From Enterovibrio norvegicus DSM 15893 (GTDB lineage: Bacteria > Pseudomonadota > Gammaproteobacteria > Enterobacterales > Vibrionaceae), in contig NZ_FOWR01000006.1 of assembly GCF_900115495.1 (NCBI RefSeq), forward strand, positions 62,001-126,000: a DNA stretch of 64,000 nucleotides. The letters run 5' to 3'. Within the stretch, counting starts at the first letter, position 1, and each line of letters begins with the position of its first letter. Below are positions 42,939-51,505 of this stretch, piece after piece. The position numbers and the translations under genes are program-made. The notes beneath the pieces were generated by a model. That model was not told the DNA's origin, searched no databases, and worked only from the letters and a program-made list of their open reading frames with translations.

Positions 42939-45059
42939 TTACGCCGCCGTGACTGGCATATTCCCAGCACAATTCCCAAGGGCAACACGCTGAAGGCTAT
43001 AGTTTTTGAATTCGCTGGCAGAGACAGAACGACTGAAGTACCAACCTTGAATAATGGTGCCTTCTTCTTTCGCCACAATGTCATATTGTTCCTGTGTTTC
43101 AACACCTTCAACCACCACCATCAAACCTAATTGATTGGCGATGCCTGTTAGACTGTAGAACACTTGCTTACCGCGTTCAGTGTCTAACGCCAACACAAAA
43201 CTGCGATCGATTTTAATCACATCGACATCGAAACGGTTTAAATAACTGAGCGAGCTGTACCCTGTTCCAAAGTCATCAATGTTGACCATAGAACCCGCCG
43301 AATGAAGGCGCTCAATGGACTTCTCAACCATCCACTCTTTTTCAATGAAAGTGTCTTCTGTGATTTCAAAATGAATACATCTTGGCGTTGCAGATATGAG
43401 GGTAACAATCTCTTCCATCGCGGCACGGTTAGTCAAAGTGTGGCTTGAAATGTTCACACAGATGGGCATCTCAAAACCTTGTTCGCGCCATTTCTTACTT
43501 TGGCAAAGCGCCTGTTTCAGTACCCAGAGATCGATGTCTGTCATCAAGTTTGCTTTCTCAAACACCGACAAAAAGGTCACTGGCGACGTGACATTCCCCA
43601 TGCTATCGCGCAAACGGATAAGCGCTTCCGCGCCCACAACTTGACCTGTTGTGCTGCTCACTTGAGGTTGATATTCCAAGTAGAATTCACGTGTGGCAAA
43701 ATCTTCGAGCTGCCTCTGCACACCTTCAAATTCGCGCACTTTACTGAGGGATTCTGTGACAGGATCGACAGCTAACACATACGCTTCTTCTTCGCGACGG
43801 GTAAACGTCGTATCCAGTGAGGGAATGTAAAGGTCTCGGGTTTTGGCGTGAGAATCCAACATTCGCACAAATGGCCAATACACCAATGTGCTCAAGCCCA
43901 CCAGCGCGACTTGCAAGATCACAGCACCGTAGTCACCCCCCGTCGAAATGAAGGCATTCAAAATGAGCGGACTAGTAATAGGCGCCATAACCACAGGAAC
44001 TGCAACCAAACCAACCTTCAGCACTGCCAGTGCTACAAGCATATTTGCCATTGGCGCTATAACAAACGGGAGCAACAAACGAAGGTTAAATATGATCGGC
44101 AACCCAAACATCAGGATTTCGTTAATGTTAAACAAGCCAAGCGGGATACTGGCTAGTGCAATTACACGAAACACTTTATCGCGTGAGAAAGCCAAAATCG
44201 CAATCGCCAAGCCCAAGGTTGCGCCTGACCCACCAATAAACACAAAAGACGACAAGGTCGATAAGTTCATGATGTTTTCAGGGATGCCATTAGACAGATA
44301 CAAGGCACGGTTAACGTCTAAGCTATCAATAAGCGGTTGCACCAAAGGCGTCAGTGCATAGTAGCCATGAATACCCAAGAACCAGAGCAGCGAATTCAAA
44401 CTCGCAAAGATTGCGCCAACGCTGTAAGGCTCAGCACTCGGATCAAAGTTCTGCATAAGCAGTTCAACGTCCAAATGCAAATTCGCCAAGGCAAGCGCTT
44501 TGGTGACCAGAACGACCACTCCAGTGACAATCACACCCGGAATGATGAGGTTCATGGCATCTTTCACCAACTTCCCTGCCACTTCATCTTCTACCAATCG
44601 CGCCCAAGACATTTTCTTAAGTTTTGAAATGAGCGGAACAGCATAAAGCGGCAAGGTTAAGCCAACGAAAGTCAGCAATATGGATGACGTTTGGGGTTCA
44701 CACGCCAGTACTTTTTCAGCCACCGCAACGTAAGAGATGCAAAGCACCGCAATCGGCGGCCTTGGTAGGCGCCACTGGATCGCAAGCATCATGCTTATGG
44801 ATGCTGAAAACAAATACGGATACAGCGCAGTTAAAGAGAGCCGTAACAAATTCAGTTCATTGATAAACCCAGGCATATCAACGCCTAGAAATTCAAGCAT
44901 GCTTGCAATGAAGCCAAGAATACTAGACACAATTAAACACGGCACGAGCCAAAGCATACCATCACGCATCGCGCGTAATGATCGCGTCACTGCATCCAGT
45001 TTGTATGGATTGAACAGCGACAACAATGGCTTGCTTATTTTCGATTTCATCACGTTCAC
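42939..45059 (-). CDS. PTS EIIC - EAL fusion, sugar-linked c-di-GMP phosphodiesterase
   Basis: A 706-aa membrane protein. Residues 1-405 are a lactose/cellobiose/chitobiose-type EIIC permease: GIHGYYALTPLVQP at 229-242, GGSGATLGL 276-284, NINEILMFGLP 311-321. Residues 445-695 are an EAL domain with EAL at 478-480, NIS near 536, EITE near 565, DDFGTG 595-600, Lys616, EGVET 651-655 and Gln671, so all catalytic positions for c-di-GMP hydrolysis are present. No EIIA or EIIB is attached. The layout suggests that sugar binding or transport sets phosphodiesterase activity. GTG 45059 (GGTG upstream) or ATG 45050 starts it. Confidence 0.9.
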   Translation of the reverse strand: MNVMKSKISKPLLSLFNPYKLDAVTRSLRAMRDGMLWLVPCLIVSSILGFIASMLEFLGVDMPGFINELNLLRLSLTALYPYLFSASISMMLAIQWRLPRPPIAVLCISYVAVAEKVLACEPQTSSILLTFVGLTLPLYAVPLISKLKKMSWARLVEDEVAGKLVKDAMNLIIPGVIVTGVVVLVTKALALANLHLDVELLMQNFDPSAEPYSVGAIFASLNSLLWFLGIHGYYALTPLVQPLIDSLDVNRALYLSNGIPENIMNLSTLSSFVFIGGSGATLGLAIAILAFSRDKVFRVIALASIPLGLFNINEILMFGLPIIFNLRLLLPFVIAPMANMLVALAVLKVGLVAVPVVMAPITSPLILNAFISTGGDYGAVILQVALVGLSTLVYWPFVRMLDSHAKTRDLYIPSLDTTFTRREEEAYVLAVDPVTESLSKVREFEGVQRQLEDFATREFYLEYQPQVSSTTGQVVGAEALIRLRDSMGNVTSPVTFLSVFEKANLMTDIDLWVLKQALCQSKKWREQGFEMPICVNISSHTLTNRAAMEEIVTLISATPRCIHFEITEDTFIEKEWMVEKSIERLHSAGSMVNIDDFGTGYSSLSYLNRFDVDVIKIDRSFVLALDTERGKQVFYSLTGIANQLGLMVVVEGVETQEQYDIVAKEEGTIIQGWYFSRSVSASEFKNYSLQRVALGNCAGNMPVTAA

Positions 45060-45236
45060 TTATAAATCACCAGGAAGTCTCCTGGCCAAAAAAGTCCGCA
45101 AAAATATAAAGGCGAACAAAATAAATTTAATATGTGCTTAAGTCTCAAGCGGGAGTATTGTAGTGCCTCGCATAATGAAAGCAACAGGTAGTATTGTTTC
45201 ACCTTAAATTTTCTTTCGTTCCCATTTACTCAGTGA

Positions 45237-45255
45237 ATGTAATGTGAAATTACAT
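45237..45255. promoter_or_regulatory. Inverted repeat upstream of EIIC-EAL gene
   Basis: ATGTAAT-GTGAA-ATTACAT, perfect 7-bp arms, 178 bp upstream of the EIIC-EAL start. Possible operator for that gene. Confidence 0.4.
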
Positions 45256-45507
45256 ATCTCAAGGCTCTCAATTTGAGATTAAAATCACGAACCTCACTGT
45301 TAAAACGTGCTAGAAACCCATCCCAGCATTACTTCCTAGATCACCTTGGAGCCTATAGCTATAAGGGCTAAAGAAAATCCATAGCAACAATGAACGGTAA
45401 TCTTTCTTTGATCAAACATTCACCGCACACCAAGCGACAACATTTTAAAAACATTATTTCCATAGATATGAATAAAATATTTTTAGTTGTTAATAGATGT
45501 TAATTTC

Positions 45508-45523
45508 GCGCAAACGTTTGCCT
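45508..45523. promoter_or_regulatory. LacI/PurR-type operator
   Basis: GCGCAAACGTTTGCCT matches the PurR consensus ANGCAANCGNTTNCNT at all defined bases but the first. It lies 131 bp before the repeat-protein start (+) and 449 bp before the EIIC-EAL start (-). PurR, CytR or another LacI-family protein could bind. The remainder of 45060-45638 is AT-rich and shows no gene. Confidence 0.55.
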
Positions 45524-45638
45524 GCAAATTCTCCCAAAAAAAATGTGGCGATAAAGCACGCAGAGTTTGTAATGGTAATTAACATAAAAAAGCGTGCCGT
45601 TTTCTGCTAAATTATAAATCTAATAATTAATTGTATAA

Positions 45639-46205
45639 GTGGTTTCTGATTTGCGTACTTGGGGCTTTTTTCTACTTCTATTGAGTATTTTCATGTCGAC
45701 TAACGCCATGAGCAAAACCAAACCCGCCTTTGTCGACACCCTAAAGCTTCACGGCTATGTGGATTCCTATGGCAACCTCAAACTGGGAAACACGGCCCTC
45801 ACGGAGTTACCAGAAAACTATATAGTGAAGGGTTTTCTAGACATTGAAGGCAGTGAGATCATTCGTTTACCCAACACGCTCACCATCACGGGGCATTTGA
45901 ACGCCGCACACTCCAAACTCACCACCCTGCCAAAGATCGACGTTGGTGGATACATCAATCTCACGGGGTCAAAACTCAAGGTACTGCCCGCAGGTTTAAC
46001 TGTGAAAGGCGATCTTAGCTTGGTGAATACACCCATCCGCGCATTGCCAAGACGCCTCAACGTTAAAGGCAATTTGTTTCTCACCAATACAAAGGTGAAG
46101 CAACTCCCTCCCGATTTACAAGTGGGCGGCGATATCTACATGAGAAACACAGAAATTACGAATGTGCCAGAGAATGTTCGAATCGGTGGTAGGCTCTATC
46201 GGTGA
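45639..46205 (+). CDS. Exported leucine-rich-like repeat protein
   Basis: A 188-aa exported protein: hydrophobic segment at 8-20 and cleavage after AMS near 25, then about six repeats of 21-22 residues with pattern LP-x4-V-x-G-x-L-x-L-x-x-T-x-L (examples: LPENYIVKGFLDIEGSEIIR, LPAGLTVKGDLSLVNTPIRA, LPRRLNVKGNLFLTNTKVKQ). This makes a short solenoid. Such repeats occur in phage and effector-like LRR proteins, but no enzymatic or ligase domain follows. GTG 45639 lacks a good ribosome-binding site; TTG 45651 would also keep the signal peptide. The stop lies within a 20-bp tandem duplication. Confidence 0.7.
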   Translation: MVSDLRTWGFFLLLLSIFMSTNAMSKTKPAFVDTLKLHGYVDSYGNLKLGNTALTELPENYIVKGFLDIEGSEIIRLPNTLTITGHLNAAHSKLTTLPKIDVGGYINLTGSKLKVLPAGLTVKGDLSLVNTPIRALPRRLNVKGNLFLTNTKVKQLPPDLQVGGDIYMRNTEITNVPENVRIGGRLYR

Positions 46206-46228
46206 ACAGTAGGTTCTGTCGGTGAACA
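46189..46228. repeat. 20-bp imperfect tandem duplication across a stop codon
   Basis: Two adjacent copies, 46189-46208 and 46209-46228, differing at two bases (GTAGGCTCTATCGGTGAACA in the first). The TGA stop of the repeat protein (46203-46205) lies in copy one. Confidence 0.85.
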
Positions 46229-46391
46229 AAGGTGAGCCATCAAGGATGAACTGCCGGTAGGAGAATTGATATCGGCAATAGAGCGGACATCAGAAGCAAA
46301 AACGGAAACCGACATTCTATTGCTCACGACGGTTCTAACAATTCGCAGTGTCGAAAAAAGCCGTGCGTTGGCGAAGAAGCATTGTCGTTGT

Positions 46392-46718
46392 TTAGGCGGC
46401 TTTCTTCGCATCTTTCAGTTGCCACATTTGGATAGAATGCAGTTTTCTGCGCAGTGATAAGCCATAGCGATACCAAGTACGTCCACCGCGTTTGATGGTC
46501 ACTTTGTGTTTGATCGTCACTTGCAGCGTCGGGAGTGACGTAATTTTAAGCTCACACGTTCCCTCTTCCAGTTTCCATTCAGAGATAAATCCAAGCCCTT
46601 TCTCAGAAATATCAGTGATCACAATACTTACGCGCGGCAAGTACTTGTGAGCCCAGTAAAGCTGGCCTTTCACTCTTGGATTTAAAAGGAAACGTTTCCA
46701 ACGACGAATGTCGGTCAT
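46392..46718 (-). CDS. Stand-alone PilZ-domain c-di-GMP receptor
   Basis: A 108-aa protein that is just a PilZ domain: R5xxxR9 (RRWKR) and D37xSxxG42 (DISEKG) form the complete c-di-GMP-binding signature. The tail is basic (KRGGRTWYRYGLSLRRK). No output domain, so it should act by binding a partner. Its neighbours include the EIIC-EAL enzyme and, farther, BcsA, all parts of c-di-GMP signalling. Confidence 0.87.
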   Translation of the reverse strand: MTDIRRWKRFLLNPRVKGQLYWAHKYLPRVSIVITDISEKGLGFISEWKLEEGTCELKITSLPTLQVTIKHKVTIKRGGRTWYRYGLSLRRKLHSIQMWQLKDAKKAA

Positions 46719-46863
46719 TCTTACACCTATCTTAACTTTGAATCACCATATTAATTCAGACGCATAACGCCATAGTGAAACAAAAGTGAGACAGATAGAA
46801 ATTAAACGGTCGTTTGAAAAAAACACCGTAAAGACGCGCGTAAGCCCATCGTTTTTACGGTGT

Positions 46864-47262
46864 TTACAGCGAAGCAAGCTCGTAGAGTTCAAGCGGCAAC
46901 CCATCAGGATCATTAAAAAAGGTAAAACGCGCACCGGTATAAGGGTCAACACGAATGGCTTCAACACTCACACCATGCCCTTCAAGCGCGTGCACCGAAG
47001 CATCAATATTCTCGGTCACAAAGGCAAGGTGCCTTAACCCTCTCGCTTCTGGGTAAGACGGTCGCTCAGGGCTATTCGGGAACGAAAATATCTCTAACTG
47101 CTTCCCATCCGACAATGCGACGTCCAGTTTCCATGAGTCACGTTCTTCACGGTAATGTTCCGCCAACACCGAAAAGCCCATCACTTCGGTATAGAAGCGT
47201 TTTGATGCCTCATAATCACTTACAATCAGCGCCACATGGTGTACACCCGATACTACAGACAT
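46864..47262 (-). CDS. VOC-superfamily glyoxalase-like protein (YaeR/GloA2-type)
   Basis: A 132-aa vicinal-oxygen-chelate protein: VHHVALIVSDYEASKRFY at 7-24 with metal His8, REERDSWKLDVAL, PERPSYPEARGLRHLAFV with second metal His, and RFTFFNDPDGLPLELYE with metal Glu near the end. This series matches E. coli YaeR (GloA2) closely. The reaction in vivo is not settled; a glyoxalase-like isomerase or dioxygenase is assumed. Monocistronic. Confidence 0.88.
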   Translation of the reverse strand: MSVVSGVHHVALIVSDYEASKRFYTEVMGFSVLAEHYREERDSWKLDVALSDGKQLEIFSFPNSPERPSYPEARGLRHLAFVTENIDASVHALEGHGVSVEAIRVDPYTGARFTFFNDPDGLPLELYELASL

Positions 47263-47460
47263 GTTTTATCCTCATTGCGTATAATTTTTACCAACTCTTG
47301 GTAATTTTCGCCAACTTCATACAGTCTGTCTAGGGAGAGATCGCGGTCAGCACATTGAATACACATATTTTCAATGCTTTACCAAGTTGGCACTGTACTT
47401 GCTGTTTGTATTTGATAGAGACAAGGAATTGGCATCGCAACCAAGAATGAGGACGACACT

Positions 47461-47574
47461 ATGACTCACTCAAAACGAAAGCAACAAAGTCTATTAGGAC
47501 TCACCATATTCACGATTGGCGCAGGTATTGGCGCTGCAGGCAGCATCGCGATCGCCATGGGCGTCATCGGCTAA
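47461..47574 (+). CDS. Putative 37-aa membrane peptide
   Basis: A short frame preceded by a good ribosome-binding site (GAGGACGACACT-ATG). It encodes a basic head MTHSKRKQQS and a Gly/Ala/Ile-rich hydrophobic tail (TIFTIGAGIGAAGSIAIAMG then VIG), with small residues spaced as in G-xxx-G helix-packing motifs. It could be a small inner-membrane protein or a peptide of toxin/bacteriocin type. It stands alone between the VOC gene and the MITE before dgt. No immunity gene or homologue is known to me. Confidence 0.5.
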   Translation: MTHSKRKQQSLLGLTIFTIGAGIGAAGSIAIAMGVIG

Positions 47575-47833
47575 CGGTCTTCAGGGCTCGCCCCACTCTA
47601 TTCAACGTTAATCACCGCCTTCTTGTGGACACTTCTCCACAGCAAAGTGCATCATCCAATGATTGCGCAACGCATTGCGCTTTGCTCTCTTTTTTCTGCC
47701 TATCAATGCCTTAGATTAATCTCTTCGGCTATACCCTTTTCCTTTCTTATTCATGCCGCTACAACACGCGAAAACCGCATATCTACGTCGAACCAGTGTA
47801 CAATTTTTCAACGCAGCGCTAAGGTAATGAATA

Positions 47834-48006
47834 TATACCCAAACAACTAGAAGATGCTCGATTTCAGAGACCATCAGGCGAGTTTAATGACGCCATGCTC
47901 GGTGTTGTCCCTTTTTGATGGAGCTCACTACATCGGCAAAAGGACGCCTTGATCATAACGTCAGTAAAGCTCGCTGAATCCGGCATCTTCTAGTTATTTG
48001 GGTATA
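47834..48006 (+). mobile_element. MITE-like foldback element, copy 2 (internally deleted)
   Basis: 173 bp in plus orientation, with TATACCCAAACAACTAGAA and the inverse at the right end. Compared with the 265-bp copies it lacks about 92 bp, exactly the first internal hairpin arm (GAGGCC...GGCCTC); the second arm (GCGAGTTTA...) is kept. It ends 35 bp before the dgt ATG. The rest of 47575-47833 holds no recognised gene. Confidence 0.85.
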
Positions 48007-48041
48007 CGTTAAAAACACGGTTTTCATTCAAGGAAGCATGC

Positions 48042-49574
48042 ATGACACAGGCAGATCGTCGCCCCCAAGATCCCCATCTCATCGATTTCAAAAAGAAAAT
48101 CAGCCTAGAGCGCCCTCTTCCCTATGGACGAGATTTGCAGCGCGCGTTGGAAAGCGATCGCGGTCGAATCATCAACTCTGCGCCAATTCGCCGCTTGCAG
48201 CAGAAAACCCAGGTGTTCCCCCTTGAGCGAAACTCCGCGGTTCGAAGCCGCCTCACGCATTCGTTAGAAGTACAACAAGTGGGCCGTTTCATTGTTCAAA
48301 CCATCTTTGATCGACTGACTGAACAGCAAAAATCCGCATACGGTTTAGACGGCCTTGAACGCGCGGTGGAATCCTTAGTGGAAATCTCCTGCTTGATGCA
48401 CGACATGGGCAACCCGCCCTTTGGTCACAGCGGGGAAGATGCCATTAACCGCTGGTTCACGCAAAATATGACGACACTGGCCCCCATGAAAGCGCTGGCT
48501 CAAGTATGCTCAGAGGATGAACTCGCCCCCATTCACCATGAGCTTTGTCATTTTGATGGCAATGCGCAAGCCATTCGCCTTGTGCAATCACTTCACCGTT
48601 TTAATCTTACATACAGCCAAGCTGCGTCAGTATTGAAATACACCCGCCCTGCGACTGAATCGGCCGAGCAAGTACCGAAAGATAAAAACTACCTCACCAA
48701 AAAAGTCGGTTATTACGTCACAGAAAAACCGTATGTTGAGGCCATGATGACAGCGCTAGACATGGCACCGTATTGCCGTCATCCACTCAGTTACATCATG
48801 GAAGCGGCTGATGACATTTCTTACTGCCTGGCCGATCTTGAAGATGCGGTTGAAAAGCGTATTCTCTCGCTCGAAACCCTCACCAAGTATTTATCAAAAA
48901 CCTTTGAGGAACTGGAACCTGCGAACCGTCCCATCAAAAAAGACAAAACGTTCGATGTGCTGCTTCAAGATGTGTTTCAAGACGCATCTCACGATGAGAT
49001 AAGCAAAACCCACAAGTTCTTTATTCGCCTGCGTGTCGAAATGGTTCACCCTTTGGTTGCCCATGCCTCTAAGCAATTTATCGACAACCTCGAGCAGGTT
49101 TACCACGGTGACTTCAACCGCGCACTGATAGAAGACAACAGCCAGTTCCACGCACTGGCCAAGACCTTCAAACAAGTCGCGCTCAAGCATGTGTTTAACG
49201 ACCCGGAAGTCGAAACCTTGGAGCTTCAAGGGTATAAAATCATTGGTGGGTTACTCACGGAATACCGTCCCTTACTCGAGCTTTCTCAAGACGCATTCAG
49301 CGATATCGTTAAAGGCGGTGGAAGCAGAAGCTACCCCGTTGAGAAGCGCTTATTTAACAAGCTGTCGCGCAAACACGTTGGCGCGTATGAAGTAGCATTA
49401 AACGAGCGTAATAGCGACAAGGAAAACAAAAGCGGCATTGCGATAAACACCAGCATCGAAAACAGAGCCCTTTGGGAGTTTTATTTACGCTGTCGTTTAC
49501 TGCAGGATTATGTGAGTGGCATGACAGACCAATTTGCGTTCGATGAATACAAATCTCTCGTGGTCAGCAATTAG
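48042..49574 (+). CDS. dgt: Deoxyguanosinetriphosphate triphosphohydrolase
   Basis: A 510-aa HD-domain hydrolase, the length of E. coli Dgt. N-terminal GRDLQRALESDRGRIINSAP and RRLQQKTQVFPLE form the nucleotide-binding start; the HD metal site is His73 (RLTHS), His120-Asp121 (CLMHDMGNPPFGHSGED) and Asp near 265 (EAADDISYCLADLEDA). It cuts dGTP to deoxyguanosine and triphosphate, influencing dNTP pools. AAGGA before ATG. The promoter region contains the MITE copy at 47834. Confidence 0.93.
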   Translation: MTQADRRPQDPHLIDFKKKISLERPLPYGRDLQRALESDRGRIINSAPIRRLQQKTQVFPLERNSAVRSRLTHSLEVQQVGRFIVQTIFDRLTEQQKSAYGLDGLERAVESLVEISCLMHDMGNPPFGHSGEDAINRWFTQNMTTLAPMKALAQVCSEDELAPIHHELCHFDGNAQAIRLVQSLHRFNLTYSQAASVLKYTRPATESAEQVPKDKNYLTKKVGYYVTEKPYVEAMMTALDMAPYCRHPLSYIMEAADDISYCLADLEDAVEKRILSLETLTKYLSKTFEELEPANRPIKKDKTFDVLLQDVFQDASHDEISKTHKFFIRLRVEMVHPLVAHASKQFIDNLEQVYHGDFNRALIEDNSQFHALAKTFKQVALKHVFNDPEVETLELQGYKIIGGLLTEYRPLLELSQDAFSDIVKGGGSRSYPVEKRLFNKLSRKHVGAYEVALNERNSDKENKSGIAINTSIENRALWEFYLRCRLLQDYVSGMTDQFAFDEYKSLVVSN

Positions 49575-49597
49575 TGGTGTTCAGTAATTAGTGGTGC
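49564..49597. repeat. 17-bp imperfect tandem duplication across the dgt stop codon
   Basis: TCAGCAATTAGTGGTGT (49564-49580) and TCAGTAATTAGTGGTGC (49581-49597), differing at two bases. The TAG stop is in the first copy; the second copy provides another TAG. Confidence 0.85.
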
Positions 49598-49636
49598 TCA
49601 AGGTACTATCAATAAAAGGATTGGAACGGCGCGACA

Positions 49637-50272
49637 TCAAGCGCCATTAAGTTTTGCTTCAGTGTAACCATAACCTCTCAGGAACACGTCGATGCTGCTA
49701 TCAATATAAGTGCGACGTGTTGCTTCATCTTCATTGGCATCAAACCCAAAGAAACCCCAGTACACTGGACGGCCATGCAGCATCAGCAACATTTGCATTG
49801 CCGCGGATTCGACATCTTCACAAAACGGCATGTCTCCTTGGTTCACCAATTTCTGCAGATAGCGACCAAGCTGTGACACGTTTCGTTTCGGACCTTGTTC
49901 AAGAAAGATCCTGGCAAGTTCTGGGTGAGAATCCGATTGTCGCACCGTGTTTTGAAACGTGCTTCGCGCTTCGTGCCCCAACAGCATAGATTGGAACAAC
50001 CAGCCATATTCACGCAACACCACATGTGGTGGTCGCTCATCTCGCTCCAAATCCCAATCCAACCCTGCGTTTTTACACTTTTCGATGATGCAGGTTTCAA
50101 AGAGTTGATCTTTATTGCTGAAATGCGCATACACAGTCTGCTTGGACACATTTGCATATTGAGCAATTGCATCCATTGATATGCCATACCCTTGTTGGCA
50201 GAAAAGTTCAGAAGCCGCATTTAATATTTGCTGACGCTTTTGCTCTTTTCGATCAGTACCCTGCACGCTCAT
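49637..50272 (-). CDS. TetR-family repressor of the divergent RND pump
   Basis: A 211-aa TetR protein: HTH at 11-57 (KRQQILNAASELFCQQGYGI, then AIAQYANVSKQTVYAHFSNK) and an AefR-like C-terminal domain (MLLGHEARSTFQNTVRQSDS...). It is divergent from the adaptor-pump operon, and two copies of a 15-bp near-palindrome lie in the gap. This is the standard layout of a self-regulating efflux repressor. Inducer unknown. Confidence 0.9.
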   Translation of the reverse strand: MSVQGTDRKEQKRQQILNAASELFCQQGYGISMDAIAQYANVSKQTVYAHFSNKDQLFETCIIEKCKNAGLDWDLERDERPPHVVLREYGWLFQSMLLGHEARSTFQNTVRQSDSHPELARIFLEQGPKRNVSQLGRYLQKLVNQGDMPFCEDVESAAMQMLLMLHGRPVYWGFFGFDANEDEATRRTYIDSSIDVFLRGYGYTEAKLNGA

Positions 50273-50317
50273 GCGCTATCTCCACGAAAACCTTGCAACA
50301 AATATAGTACGAATCAC

Positions 50318-50379
50318 ACTGGACAGTCTAGTTTGATTACACTACTTTTATAAATATTGGACTGGACAGTCTAGTCCAA
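50318..50379. promoter_or_regulatory. Two operator copies between TetR and RND genes
   Basis: ACTGGACAGTCTAGT occurs at 50318-50332 and again at 50361-50375, exactly 43 bp (four turns) apart. The second is extended to a 23-bp quasi-palindrome (50357-50379) with arms TTGGACT and AGTCCAA around GAC-A-GTC. Together they could control both the TetR gene and the pump. Confidence 0.8.
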
Positions 50380-50407
50380 ATATTAATCGGACAATGAGAA
50401 TTTCGCC

Positions 50408-51499
50408 ATGGAAAGACGTCACCCTCAGTTCATCATGCTACTGTCGACCGTGTTCTTGTCTGCCTGTAACTCACAAGCAGAGAACAAGAGTGAAGCTTTG
50501 CCTGATGCCGCACCAACGGTCAATGTCATGACGGTGAATATGGCACCGACCTACGCGGTTGATCGTGAATATGTGGGTACGGTTCAAGCCGGACAAACTG
50601 CTAATCTGGGTTTTGAACTGGGCGGCAAGGTAAATGAACTTCTCGTTAATGTCGGTGATCGCGTTAAAAAAGGCGCTGCATTACTCAGTCTAGATACACA
50701 ACTGCTCGACACGGAAGCACAGCAGCTCACAGCACAATTAGAACAACTCGATGCGCAATTGGATCTCACACAAACAAATCTTCAGCGCCAACGGCAGCTC
50801 AAGAAAAAAGGATTCAGTGCCGATTCCGACATAGACTCATTGATCAGCCAACGCGATGCATTGCGCGCAAACGTGCGTCAACTTAAAGCGTCACTCTCTT
50901 CAACCAAACTTCGCAAAGAAAAATCGACCATGTACGCGCCTTATAGCGGCCTGATCAGCGAACGCTTTGTGTCTCATGGCGACGTAGTAAATGTCGGCGC
51001 ACCGACTCTCACGTTACTTGCAGACACACAAAAAGAAGCGCACATCGGTGTGCCTGTTAAGCAATTGTTCGAACTTAGTCAACGCGAACAACCGCAAGTT
51101 CGCATTGGCGAATCGCTTTACGATGTCACTCTGCTCAACCCGGGTGCTGCGATCGACATGCGCTCACGCACTGTTATGCTGCGTTATCTGCTGCCTGAAG
51201 ACACTGATGTGTTAAGTGGCCAGCTCGCTTATCTTCAATTTGAAACCCAGAATCCCGGTGAAGGATTTTGGGTACCGTTAACGGGGCTGACAGATGGACT
51301 CCGTGGCACATGGAATGTTTACGCAGCAGTAGAAAACGAAGACGGCGTTTATCAAATCGCACGCCGCTCAGTGCAAGTTCTTCACGCTGACAGTGATAAA
51401 GCGTATGTGTCCGGTGCTGTGAAAGACGGTGAAAAAGTCGTCTCTGACGGTATTCATCGCATTGTGTCAGGGCAACGCGTGAAACTGGCAGCGGAGTAA
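50408..51499 (+). CDS. RND efflux periplasmic adaptor (MFP), lipoprotein
   Basis: A 363-aa membrane-fusion protein: lipobox LSA-C20, lipoyl-like half (VGTVQAGQTANLGFELGGKV), coiled-coil hairpin at about 100-165 (heptads such as LDTEAQQLTAQLEQLDAQLD), second lipoyl half (MYAPYSGLISERFVSHGDVV) and beta-barrel and membrane-proximal domains. It links the inner-membrane pump of the next gene (6 nt downstream) to an outer-membrane channel, which is not in the operon; TolC is the likely partner. Confidence 0.9.
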   Translation: MERRHPQFIMLLSTVFLSACNSQAENKSEALPDAAPTVNVMTVNMAPTYAVDREYVGTVQAGQTANLGFELGGKVNELLVNVGDRVKKGAALLSLDTQLLDTEAQQLTAQLEQLDAQLDLTQTNLQRQRQLKKKGFSADSDIDSLISQRDALRANVRQLKASLSSTKLRKEKSTMYAPYSGLISERFVSHGDVVNVGAPTLTLLADTQKEAHIGVPVKQLFELSQREQPQVRIGESLYDVTLLNPGAAIDMRSRTVMLRYLLPEDTDVLSGQLAYLQFETQNPGEGFWVPLTGLTDGLRGTWNVYAAVENEDGVYQIARRSVQVLHADSDKAYVSGAVKDGEKVVSDGIHRIVSGQRVKLAAE

Positions 51500-51505
51500 C
51501 AGCAC

